64,000 bases of DNA from Pyropia yezoensis (taxonomy: Eukaryota > Rhodophyta > Bangiophyceae > Bangiales > Bangiaceae). Positions 52,423-62,895 of this stretch are shown here, in pieces; within the stretch, counting starts at the first letter, position 1, and each line of letters begins with the position of its first letter. The notes under the pieces were generated by a model. It made no database searches and was not told the origin of the DNA. It saw only the letters and a program-made list of their open reading frames with translations. The stretch lies in NCBI GenBank assembly GCA_009829735.1, contig CM020618.1:5764882-5828881 (forward strand), read 5' to 3'. The translations under genes were made by a program, and so were the position numbers.

Positions 52423-53260
52423 ATGTTTGCCTTTTCGCGCGCCCTCTCCGTCACTGCCCGACAGGCGCCGGCGGGCGCCGTGCTTGGCCGCCGCGCCGCG
52501 TCTTCGTCATCGTCGTCCTCGCCGCGGCTGCCGTTTGAGAAGCCAGTACGTTTGGAGGCGTGTGCTGTTGTGTGTTGAAGGGGGGGGGGGGGGTTGCTTG
52601 CGCTGCTTGCATCGCGGGCTGTCGGGTTTGCTGTGGCGCCACTCCGGGGCGCGACCATCGAGCAGACTGGCTGACGGCGCGTCGGCGGAGACTGGCCGAC
52701 GGCAATGTATTGGAGGTTTTTTGTGTCCCCCACTCTCCTCTTCTTTTTTGCCATTTTGATTTGTTTTCTGGTGGTGACATTGTCGTGTCACCCGTGTGCC
52801 ACTCCTTGTCATTGTTTGGGTTGTTGTTGGTCGCCAGCTGTTCGACTCCCCTCTCCTGGACAGGGCACGGGAAGAGACAAAGACGGCGCACAAGTACGCG
52901 GACTGCGGGCCTTTTTTGCTTTCCTGCTCCCGCTCACTGGCTCGCCGAGCTTGTGTTGTGCCACCGCTGTCTCCTCTTCCGTTTTGTGTTTTGGTGTGTG
53001 TGCGGTGCCGCGCTGGTCACTGCCGATGTTACCGGAACTGACCCTGCTCCCCGCGTGGCCCCGCTGCGGGTTACTCGCGTTGAGTGCGTCGCTCTTTCCC
53101 GTTTCCACCCCTCCCTCTGCCTCCCCTCCCCCCCCTTTGCAGGATTGAAATGTACACCAACATTCTCATCATTGGGCTTGTCGCCTCTGTCACCGCCCGC
53201 GTCGGCTACTACGCCGTCAATGGTAAACCGAGCGGCGCTGACCCGCTGCCCCGGTTGTGA
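52423..53260 (+). CDS. Small mitochondrial-type membrane protein (three exons)
   Basis: Exons 52423-52545, 52838-52893 and 53143-53260 give 98 aa. Introns of 292 and 249 bp have GT-AG ends (donors GTACGT and GTACGC; acceptors CCAG and TTTGCAG). The 56-nt middle exon is the length that makes the phases agree; skipping it puts a TGA right after the junction. Residues 1-41 look like a mitochondrial presequence: Arg/Ala/Ser-rich without acidic residues until the end (starting MFAFSRALSVTARQ). Exon 2 is charged (LLDRAREETK). Exon 3 has one membrane segment (MYTNILIIGLVASVT) and a short tail ending PLPRL. Size and layout suit an accessory subunit of an inner-membrane respiratory complex. I cannot name which. 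Confidence 0.75.
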
Positions 53261-54201
53261 GCGGCAGCCAACGAGTTACGGCGGTGAGTGGTGACACCTG
53301 GGCTGTCATTGAGAGGAGGAAGAGACCGCGTCGGGAGCCTGTGAACAGTCGTCTCCTGCGCCACGGACGGTATCACATATGCACATGCGACGTGGAAGAA
53401 AGGGAGAGGGGGCGAGGGGAGACGACGTTCGGGTTCGCTCGGGTTGTGATGGGCCTGGGAGGCTGGACGGGCTGCGAACGCTGGGCACTGGCCGCGCATC
53501 TCCTGTAGAGTAGGGCGCGCCAGACGGCGCGGTATGGACGTGGTGGAGAGGTGCACGCGCGCGCACCCCGACTCAAGAGAACCAGCGATTACATGCCAGA
53601 AAAAGAAAAAGGGGGGCGAATCATGCAAGTTGCGGTATACCCAATGCGCATCCGGAACCCCGGCACGAGCGCGGTCCAACAGTAGCGTTACGCGTCAGGC
53701 TTGGCAATCGTCGCGCGGTCGCCTCCCCCTCACCATGGACACCACAAGAACAAAACGAATACACGCAGCAGAACGGTGCACGCCGAGCGGGGTGGCTCAC
53801 AGCCCAGGAATGTACAGCCAAACCAGTCCAGAGAGCGCGAGGGGGGTTGGGAAGCGGCAGCGGGAGTGAAAAAGGGAGAGGAACCAGGGTGGAACAGAGG
53901 GGTCACAGGTGGGAAGAGAAGGGGGGCGCACGGCCGGCCTCAACGAAACCAAAGTGTAGGACACAGCGCCAGTCCCGGATGCCAGTCGCGACCCTTCCAT
54001 GCCAACGGCCCTACTGCCCCATAAGGGCCACCGACAGCAACGGATAGCCATCCGTTCCAACACCTTCCCACCGCACGCCCGTCCTCATTCCCACTGATCA
54101 CCTCCCACCGCCCATTCCTACGCACTGACAGACAACGGCCCACCCACCCCCCGTCTCACCATCGTCAACCACCAGCCGGTCGCCACAGTGCTGCTTTACG
54201 G
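53261..54201. other. No supported gene
   Basis: Region between the small mitochondrial-type gene (+) and the 3' end of the SAP-domain gene (-). Only short, biased ORFs. Confidence 0.5.
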
Positions 54202-56714
54202 TCAGCGGCTGGTAGTCACGTTGCAAGCCGCCTCGCGCAGCTTCTCCTCAAGCATCAGAATGATGGAAACCGGCGCCTGGGCTTCCTTTGCCGAGCGGTA
54301 CGCGCTGGCAATCGATGCCAAATCCGCGGCGGTATGGTCGCCGCCCCCTGAATCGTGACGCTTGGATAGGGGCCCCTCATAGTGTCCGCTGCCGCCACCT
54401 GCGGCCGCTGGGCGCTTGCCAAGGCCAGCAGAACTGCCCCCTGTGGATGCTCGCAGGGTGGCCGTCGCCGCCGCTGTCGCCGCTGCTACGGCCGCCGCGT
54501 CTGTGTCGACGACCGGGTAACAGGGTGCGGGTCCTGCGGGTCCAGCAGACACCAACGGCAGCGACAGTGCGCCTACCCCGTTCCCAGCTAATGACGGTGG
54601 CGGGGTTGCGGGCTGGTGATGGGCCGGCCCCGCGCCAGGCGTCGCGTTCGCGGCTGCCTGGGCAGCAGCATCCTCGACGGCAGGTACACCAGCGGGCCAG
54701 CCAGAGGTATAGATAGGACCGCCTGTGGCGGCGCCATCAGGGGCCATCGGGTCACCTCCGTCATGCGGCTCTGTCGGCAGCACACCAGCACCGCCACTGT
54801 CCCCACGAGGGTGAGGCGTCCCGTCAGAGGGGGATGGCGCCCACGACAGAGGTTCCGACGCCCGCTTGGCGGAAGCCGCCGCTGAAGAGGATTGGCGGCG
54901 GCCGACGCGGGCATCCACACGGATGAGCGGCACCAGTGCAGGGTGATCCTTGATCAACTCCAAAAAGTAGGCCAGCACCACGTCCCCAGGCGCGTACTCG
55001 TCCAGACCTTTGGAGCTATCCTCGCAGACGCGCCATGCTTGATAAGGGCCCCAGAAGCGGCGAGCCAGCTAAAGAACGAAGTCGTGGAGAAATCAATACC
55101 AGAATCACACACCGTCACAGAAGGACATGGCAACATGGAGTCAACAAGACACGGTTAGTCGACGCAGAAAAAAAAATAGAAGAAAACAACAACATGAAGA
55201 CGGAAGCAGGCACTGCCCCCACATGCACATCTTCATATATATAACAACACTCTATCCAATTGCCCTATCCAATATTGACACCTCTGCTGAGCGCACTCCA
55301 TGCCACCCACCGCCTCGCACGGTTCAACCACGTACCTCAACCCACTTGTGGCGCAGCTTGCCCGCCGCCCGCATGAACGGGTGTACCGCCGGGTTGAGCG
55401 GCAGCCGCGCACAGTCGGCAGACTCGACGATAGCCAGTTCGGAGCTATTGAAGAGCGGTGCCACCAGCGTCTGCCAAACCCCATCGTCATCCCGAGCGTG
55501 GCGGCGGCTGCTGCCGCCACCACTTCCGGCTGGCGCCGCAGGCGGGGTGGCCGCCACCGCACCCACGTCCCCGTCCCTGCCGTCTGCTACCCCCGCCGCA
55601 GCGGGGGTCGCTCCGCCAGGGGTGGCGGTGCCCCCCCCCCCCCCCGCCACGGACTCTCCCCGAGCAGCCGTAAACGCATCGATCACCTCCTCAAGCGCCA
55701 TCACATGCAGCAGCCGCGCGTACTCATGCTTGGCGAAACTCGGCGAATAGGCACGCACTTTGCGCCCCGCCCCCCCCCCGCTGCCCGCCGCCGGGGCCCC
55801 AGTGGCGCCCGCCGCACCCGCCGCACCCGCCGCGCCCGTCGAGAAGTCGTCGCCACCAGCTGCCGCGGGTGCGGGAGCGTAGGTCAGAGCCGGGGGCTGA
55901 GTATGGATGGGTGTGGCAAGGCCAACGGGGGCCATTGCGGGAAGCCCCCCGCCGTCCGCATCTACACCACCGTGGCCGGTGCCTGGGGATGTGGCCGCGG
56001 CAGCCGCCACGGCCGCAGCCAGCGCACCCTCGACTGCCCCCGAGTCCACCCCAAACTGCGCGCACCGCGCCAGCAGCACCGCCTTGGAGCCGTGGGTGGA
56101 AAGGCCAGACGCCTTGAGTGCCCGCCGCATAAACATCACAGTGCCACGCCGCGGAGAGTGGCGGCCTGCGTTGGCCGCGGCCACGGCGGCGGCCGCCGCC
56201 GCCACCGCCATCGGGTCGGGTGCCAGGGCCGACGCGGCGGGCATGGCGACCGTACTGCTGCCGCCGCCCCCGCCGCCGCCGATGCTGCTACCGCCGCTGC
56301 TGCCACCGCCAGCCGTGCCACCCGACGCGCCGCCGGGTGAACCGGCCGCTTCAACCAGCGACGCGTTATCCGCAGCACGGAGGGTAAAGGCCGGCGAGCC
56401 GTCTGGGCTACCGCCCGTCGTGGCGGCCGCCGCCGACTCCACCGCCACGTCGGCCTCTACGGAGGCTGCCGCGGCAGCGGCGGCAGCAGCAACAGCAGCA
56501 GCGGCAGCAGAGGAGGCGGCGGCTGTTTGCGCGTGCCGCGCCGCATCCCCTCCCGCGGCAGCAGCTGGCGCCGGCACCTCCGCGGTGGCGTCCGCGGCCT
56601 TTGCCGCCACCGTCGACGCCGCCTCGTTGCCAGACGGCGGGGACGGACCTGCGGCAGCGGCTACGGCCGGTGGCGGGAGTAGCGACGGTGGCGGCGACGA
56701 CGCTGGCGGAGACG

Positions 56715-56751
<37 letters not shown>

Positions 56752-56826
56752 CGGCGGCGGTGGGGGCAGCAACGATGACGCTGGCGGCGCGCCCACCGGC
56801 ACCGCCACCAACGACGCTTCGGCCAT
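54202..56826 (-). CDS. SAP-domain protein (two exons), unknown function
   Basis: Exon 1 is 55336-56826 and exon 2 is 54202-55068, with a 267-bp intron (donor GTACGT, acceptor TTCTTTAG). Both boundaries are in phase 0; the junction reads HKWVE / LARRFWGPYQAW. The product is 785 aa. N-terminus: low-complexity Ala/Gly/Pro. A SAP motif at about residues 230-260 (ALKASGLSTHGSKAVLLARC) is a helix-extended-helix DNA-binding module typical of chromatin and DNA-repair proteins. Next come a helical stretch, FAKHEYARLLHVMALEEVID, then a conserved-looking block across the splice junction (WQTLVAPLFNSSELAIVESA, then YAPGDVVLAYFLELIKDH). The C-terminal half is disordered with a KRP-type basic cluster. Probably nuclear; the role is unknown. 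The ATG is followed upstream by a G/C homopolymer. Confidence 0.75.
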
Positions 56827-56829
56827 GCA

Positions 56830-56865
56830 GGGGGGGGGGGGGCGGGGGGGGGGGGGGGGGGGGGG
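56830..56865. repeat. Poly-G tract abutting a start codon
   Basis: 13 G, one C, then 22 G on the plus strand. On the coding strand it is a poly-C tract ending 3 nt before the ATG of the SAP-domain gene. Confidence 0.95.
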
Positions 56866-57225
56866 CGCGCGCGGGTAGCCGAGTTGTGGTGTGCGAGCGA
56901 GCCGTCTTCCGCGACCGTCACGCGGCACTCGCGCGCGCGGTATGCCGTCGCCGGGAGGTGACCGTCACGCCGCGCGCGGGTGCGGGGTGGGCCGGAGGTG
57001 ACGGTCACAACCGGGTGCACCAATCGCCGCTGTTGCGGAGGGGGGGGGGCAGGGGGGTCCCGAGCGCGCGCCAACCAAACAGCGTCGGGAGCCGTGCGAG
57101 CCGCGCGAGCGCGCGCGTTGGTCGCTTTTCAAGGAGGGGCCCACGGGCGCCGTCACACTGCGAGAATGGGCTTGGCGAGTGGACCACAGGTGGCGCCTCT
57201 CGTGCGCTGTAGCTTGCTTTGTATT

Positions 57226-57348
57226 TATTGTGCGTCCCGTAAAAAGTGGACGTCCACGGGTCGTGCAGTGTGGGTTTGATTGGTCCAGTGGCCGATTTTT
57301 GACATGAGCACGACACGAGCACTTCCACTTTTTACGGGACGCACTATA
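57226..57348. mobile_element. MITE family 1, copy 1 (123 bp)
   Basis: Terminal inverted repeats: TATTGTGCGTCCCGTAAAAA at the left pairs with TTTTTACGGGACGCACTATA at the right. The interior is shared with the copy at 62263-62385. TA at the ends suggests a TA target, as for Tc1/mariner-type elements. No coding capacity. Confidence 0.85.
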
Positions 57349-57699
57349 TGTATCGGCAGATTGGGATCGTACGAACAGGGCGGGCCCTCGTGGAGGACCA
57401 GTTTTGAATCAGAATTGTGGTGCGTGGCCTGCTGCGATTCGCCGCTGCCTCGGTGTCCAATTGATGGACGAATGTGAGCACTCTCTCAGCTGTCAGGTTG
57501 ACGAACTGATCGACGGACTTGATATATCTCGTTCAAAAACTACTGTTACATCAGACGACTCGCTCTCGAGGGGATCGTCCCCCACGGCAGACGCGGTGAC
57601 CTTCACCGTGGACGCCACTCTGTCACCCCCGAGATAGGCGCCGCTCTGGCACCACCGAGGCTGAGACAGACGCCGCACTGGCACCACCGAGGCAGACGT
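57349..57699. other. No supported gene
   Basis: Includes short GGCACCACCGAGGC-type direct repeats near 57650-57700. Nothing else seen. Confidence 0.5.
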
Positions 57700-58300
57700 C
57701 GCTGTGACGCCACCATGGCCGGCGCCTCTCTGGCACATCCTCCGTGGTGCCAAGGGCGGGGCCGCGGGCGGCCGCTCCTGTCCCGCATGCGGGCAGCGGG
57801 GATGGTGGCGGACCCCGCGGCTGCGGCGACCACGTACCAGGGGGGACGACTCGACGCGAAGACGGCGGCCTCCACTGGGTTGCTGGGCGCGACCCGCCGT
57901 GCACTGTGTCTACCCGTTTGTTGTACGGCCCCGGTGGTGGTTCTCCCGTCACAGGTACACGTCATGGCCGACCGTCTTGTCCACTCGTCGCGCATGATGC
58001 GGTGCGCGCCGGGAGGGCTGGACGCCGTGGGCCTCGTGTCCTACGGACGCCACTGTGTGCTTCTGCACCCCCCGTCTTGTTTGGTGCGCTCCGCTGCCAC
58101 CGTGGGCGGGTCCGTGACGGACGGTACCGTTGCCAGCACCATGGCCAGCAACAGAGCGGAGAGCTGCGACCGACGCAGCTGGACACGAGCAAGGAGGCGA
58201 AAGCCGGCGGCACCACCGCATGGCACGCGCGCCACGCCTGGATCTCGCAGACCCTCTGCCCGCTCCCGGTGCCGCCCGGCCACCCCTGCCACTCCCCAAC
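57700..58300 (+). pseudogene. Possible copia-like protease/pre-integrase remnant
   Basis: Two adjacent frames read like eroded protein: MMRCAPGGLDAVGLVSYGRH with HCVLLHPPSCLVRS, then (frameshifted) GGTTAWHARHAWIS, which resembles the gag-pre-integrase WHxRLGHxS motif of copia elements. This rests on one short motif and is weak. It may instead be a chance ORF. Confidence 0.25.
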
Positions 58301-61300
58301 CCCCTCCCTGTACCCACCTCCCCCCGCGCCCGCCACACAGCACCGTCCCGCATCCGTGGTTCTATCGCCTCGTCCCCGCGCAGGTCGTCCGTCGCACCCC
58401 CCATCCCCCCTCTATTCTACAGGTCAAGCGGAACAAAAGACTGACCCACCACCACCACAACCGCCCCCCCTCCCCACATCCCCCCCCAGCCCCCCCCCCC
58501 CCGGTATGTTGCTGCCACCTGCCGCAGCATACCCAACCAACAGCCACAGCATCCTAAGAACAACGACAAAAAGGACCCCCCCCCCACCCCCCCCCCCTCT
58601 AACAGCGACCTGTTCAACCACCAATGCCACCCCCGCTGCAGTCAGGCGGGCGGCGACGGCCAGGACCCCGCGCGCGCCCCAGCCAGCGAGCTCCCGTTCC
58701 CCCCCTGGTACGCAGCCCGGCGTCTCGCCGTGGGGCGCCGTCGCGGGGGAACGCGCCGCGTGCCCGCCGCCCGCCCGTCCGCCGCTCGCGGCCGGCGCGT
58801 CGACGGTTTGCCCAACGCGGCGGGACCCCCCGGGGGTCAGGGTTCCCACTCCCAACAGCCCACGCCGCTGACCTCCCCCCCCCCCCCCTCCCATCCCTTC
58901 CCCCCCTGCAAAGTAGGGGGGAAAGGGATGGGGCCACCCACCAGCCTTCTCGATCTCCTCTTTTCATTTCCCGGGCCTCCACCTGTGTGCGCCATCCCCT
59001 GTGTGGGGACGGACAAGAACCCGTCCCCTCGGCCTGGGACAGACGACCCCGCCGGCAGGGCCCCGTAGAGTGACGACGCCTCTGGCATGTGCTGGGGATT
59101 TGGTCACGGTGGGGGGGGGACGTGCGGCGCGTGCAGACATGCCGTGTGGGGAGGAATCGCGGGCACCGTGGGAGGCCGCCCCGACAATGGGGACAGGCGG
59201 AGCACCAGGTGCCAGACTCTCATCAGCGTCGCGGGGGCGGGCGACAAGGGGGCTACCCGATTTGCGAGGGGAGGCTGGCTGTCCGTTATGTGCGGGCAGG
59301 GGGAGAAACGGGCGCCCAGCGCGCGGCGCCCGTCTCGTCGGCCGGCGGGCAGCGCGGAGCGCCGGACGCATCTTATGGCAGACGACCGGTAGCCCTATCG
59401 CCGCCACGGCCGTGACCCAACCAGTCCCACGCCCTTCCCACGCCCTTCCTCCTGACGGTCCCCACCGCCTCGTCCACGGGACGGCCGCGGAGTTCCTAAT
59501 GGTCGGCGACCTGTGTTGGACGTCGCGAGCACCGGCACCGCGCTCCAGGCAGCGCAGCTGCGGCTGGTGTGGGCATCCGACCCAGCCGACACGGCCGTGC
59601 AGGGATGTGTCATCCTCGCCACCCCTGTTTCCACTGCCACAACGTCCAAGGAAAATAATGCCACTATTTAAAAGGTTGACGTCTCGCAACACTGTACACA
59701 GTCCCGCCGGCCAATGCCAGCCACACTTCCATCCCCCCGCCCGTCCCTCTCCTCCCTCCAACCCTCATCGCATGTACCCACCTCGCCCTTCCGCCCCAGG
59801 CCCTTTGCGGTCCGGCTCCCATGCGTCCTCATGACCTGGTCCCTTGCTCGTCGCCCACCGTGCCGTGCGAGGCACAGTAAGCGCGTCGCGCTGCCAGCCA
59901 AAGCGCCGCCGTCCCGCCCCTAGTGTTGCTCACTCACGACTTGTCCACCACCAAAGGTTGTTGCTGCTCCACTTGTCGTCGACGCCACAAAGGTAGTCGC
60001 TCTCAAACGTCTCGTCCACGCCTCTACCAAAGCTTGTTGATCAGGAGAAAAAAAAAATCATCTCGTCCGCGTAAGGAGGTTGATGTCCCTCATATGCTTG
60101 TCCGCGTCACAAAGGTTGTCTCACCGCCCCCACTCCGCCACCACCTCGTCCGTCTCAATCCGCTGCCGCCACCGCCACGCACCCATTCCCAGGAAAAGCG
60201 GGGAAGGGGGGGATGGGTGGGGACGGGAGGGGAGAGGGGGCCGGCTGAGGCCGCTCAAGTCAACGCCACCCCCCCCCATGGGGGGCAGTCTGAAAGGCGG
60301 CTGAGCGCGGCGCGAACCGCGCTCTCGGGCGTCCACCGGCACGGCGCGGTCGACGACAGGGAGGGGGACGCGGCGGGACCACCCAGGCCGCCAGACCCAT
60401 CCCCCGCCGACGGCGGCGGCACCACCACCGCCGGCTGGATGACGGGGAGGACGTGCGGCGGTGGCGACGCGGCCGCCGCCGCCACCACCGCCGCCGCGCC
60501 GCGCGGAGAGGTCGGGGTGGTGGTGGGGGAGTGAGGGGAGGAGGCGGCCGCAGCCGACGACGACGAAGTGGACGACGATGCCGACGACGAGAGGGCGGCG
60601 AGCGTGGCCCACGAGTCGATGCGGCCCATCTCACCAACCGGCCCGTGGGACGGGCGCGGCCGGCGGCGGGCGTCGCGGGTGACGACGGCGGGGGGGAGGG
60701 GCAACGGGGCAGCGTCCCCACCGTCGTGGGTGGGGTGGGCGGGCCGCAGCGCCGGGGCGCTCGTCGACAGCGTCATGGTCAACAACGTGGCGGTACGGGT
60801 CGGGGAAAAAAACAAGAAGGCGGCGGGGGTGGCGGCGGCAGGAGCGGTGGGCAGGGATGCAAAGAGGGTGCCGGTGGTGCAATATGGGCAAGGGGCGCGA
60901 CCGGGGGGAGACAACAGGCGGACACGGGGGAGGAGGGAGCAACGGCAAGCGACTGGTCGCTGACCGGCGTGCACACGCGTCGGGGGGTTGTGGCAAGGGA
61001 AGCGACGCGGCGGCGGCGGGGCAGACGGGCGCCGGGGAGGGGGCGGTCGCGGTGGCGGCGGCGGGGTCTCCTTTTGCCGCAACGCGCCCCCGTGTGCCCC
61101 CCCCCGCTCGTGGCCGCGCGGGCACCCGACGCGCGGTGGCGGTTTGGGATGGCGAGCCGGTGACGGCCGCGGCAGTGCCGGTGGGGCGACGATGGGTGCG
61201 TGACGAGGCGCGTGGAGGCCTCCACGAGCGGTTGGGGGGGGGGGGGGTACGAGAGCGTTTGGAGCTGCTGGGCGCGCCCCCCTCGCGTCTTGTACCCGCC

Positions 61301-62262
61301 AGGAGCGCCGTCACCTCGACCCAATCTCGGGGGGGCGTGGCAGGGGGCGCCGACCAAAACCCCCCCTCGCCTCGCCTGCACTAGATACGCGGCGGCCGCG
61401 GCCGCCAACCTTCCCCCCCCCCCCAACTCACCCTTCGAGAGGGGCGAGTCCCGTGGTGAAGGCCTGGCCCGCGCGCTGGGCGCCGCGGCAGGCCGTGACG
61501 CGCCCCCCACCCCCCCCCCCCCGTCCGCCACCACCACTGCAACAGCACCGCTGGGGGCGGTTTCGGGTGCTGGCTGCCACCACGCTGTTGGTGGCGTGGC
61601 CCAGTCCCGCCGGAGTTGATTGAACGCCCACTGGGCGGCGGGAGGGACTGCGCAAGCAGACCCCCCCCGGGGCCCCGAGGGAAGGTTGAAAATGAGCCCC
61701 CCCCACTGTGGCCACACCACAGCGCGCGGGCCTGGCTGCCATCACATTGCGGCCTGCCGTGGGAGGGGAGGCCTCCCAGTCACCGCCCCTCGAGGGGGGG
61801 GGGTTACTGTACTCGGTCTGTCGGCACCCACCCCGCCCCACCTCTACGCACCCGCTGGACCGCATGCAATAGAGAACCTGACACCCTCTCTGAGGCGGTT
61901 TGCGCACTTGGAACCGCCTCCATGCCCTAGGATCGAGATTTTGCCAATCGCCTGGTGCGTTTGTGTGAGAGAAAAGAGAGGAGTGGGGGTGCACAGGGGG
62001 GTGCGCGCAAGGGGGGTGCGCGTGCAAATGGGGTGGGGGGGGGTTGGTGAGGAGTGGGGGCCCCCTGGGGGGCACCAGTCGCCATCCACTCGCAGGTCAC
62101 CCCCCGCCCCCTTGTTGGCCCGCCAGCGCAGCAAGCACCACGCGGCAGCATGGGAAGAAATCAACGTTTGCCGGGATAAGGTCATTGGCTCAAACGTGCC
62201 CCACCACTGGTGGCACGCGGCGGCCTGTCGGTTGTGGATGGTGGCAGTTATCGTATGTATCA
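58301..62262. other. No supported gene
   Basis: Long biased ORFs on both strands. The most protein-like is minus strand, 60255-60776 (starting MTLSTSAPALRPAHPTHDGG, then Ser/Ala/Pro-rich), but it has no motif, paralogue or splice support. C-rich and G-rich runs are frequent. Confidence 0.45.
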
Positions 62263-62385
62263 TATTGTGCGTCCCGCAAAAAGTAGACGTGCACGGGTCG
62301 TGTAGTGTGCGTTTGATTGGTCCAGTGGCCAATATTTGACATGATCACGACACGAGCACGTCCACTTTTTACCGGACGCACTATA
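62263..62385. mobile_element. MITE family 1, copy 2 (123 bp)
   Basis: Same length and orientation as the copy at 57226-57348, with shared interior GGTCGTGTAGTGTGCGTTTG-like and TTGATTGGTCCAGTGGCC sequence. Ends are TATTGTGCGTCCCGC and CCGGACGCACTATA. Confidence 0.85.
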
Positions 62386-62568
62386 GGTACAGTAATGGCG
62401 GCCACGCCCGCGGCCGGCACTGCCCCCACTCCGCCTCCCTTGTGGCACGAGATTCTAGATTCTTGTCTTGGACGGGCCGTTGGGGGCTGCCAGTCGGCGC
62501 GAGACACGCATTTGGGGGGGGGAGCTGGGGATGACGTGATCCTCGTCGGGCCGAGATCATTGGGGGGG

Positions 62569-62895
62569 AAACCACAGCCTTCGAAAGACGTCTAGGCGCA
62601 TATCGAAGGCAGGAGGCGCATATCGAAGGCAGATTGACCAATGGGATGTCTTGATGGGTAGTTCATTGTCCTTATCCTGATGTCATCAAAAGTTATATTT
62701 ATTCTCATAGCTTTTTTGTGGCTGTTTGATACAGCTTGTGGGCAGGGGAGGGCGTAGGAGGGGTGGCGTGTTGATGTGGGGGGTGGGAGCGGGTGCCAGA
62801 GGGGGACCGAGCTCGGCACGCGATTGGCCGGCTTGTCTTCGATATTTGACACCAGCCTTCGGTTTGCGCCGGGCGCATCTCGAAGGCTGTGGTTT
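62569..62895. mobile_element. MITE-like family 2, complete copy (327 bp)
   Basis: Long terminal inverted repeats of about 70 bp: AAACCACAGCCTTTCGA at the left against TCGAAGGCTGTGGTTT at the right, extending through GCATATCGAAGGC units to CCAAT / ATTGG. The unpaired centre is about 180 bp and has no ORF. A fragment of the same family is at 7495-7591. Confidence 0.75.

Noticed and set aside
54288..54716. Plus-strand ORFs opposite the SAP-domain gene
   Set aside because: Complementary shadows of a spliced gene whose phase-0 junction is supported on both sides.
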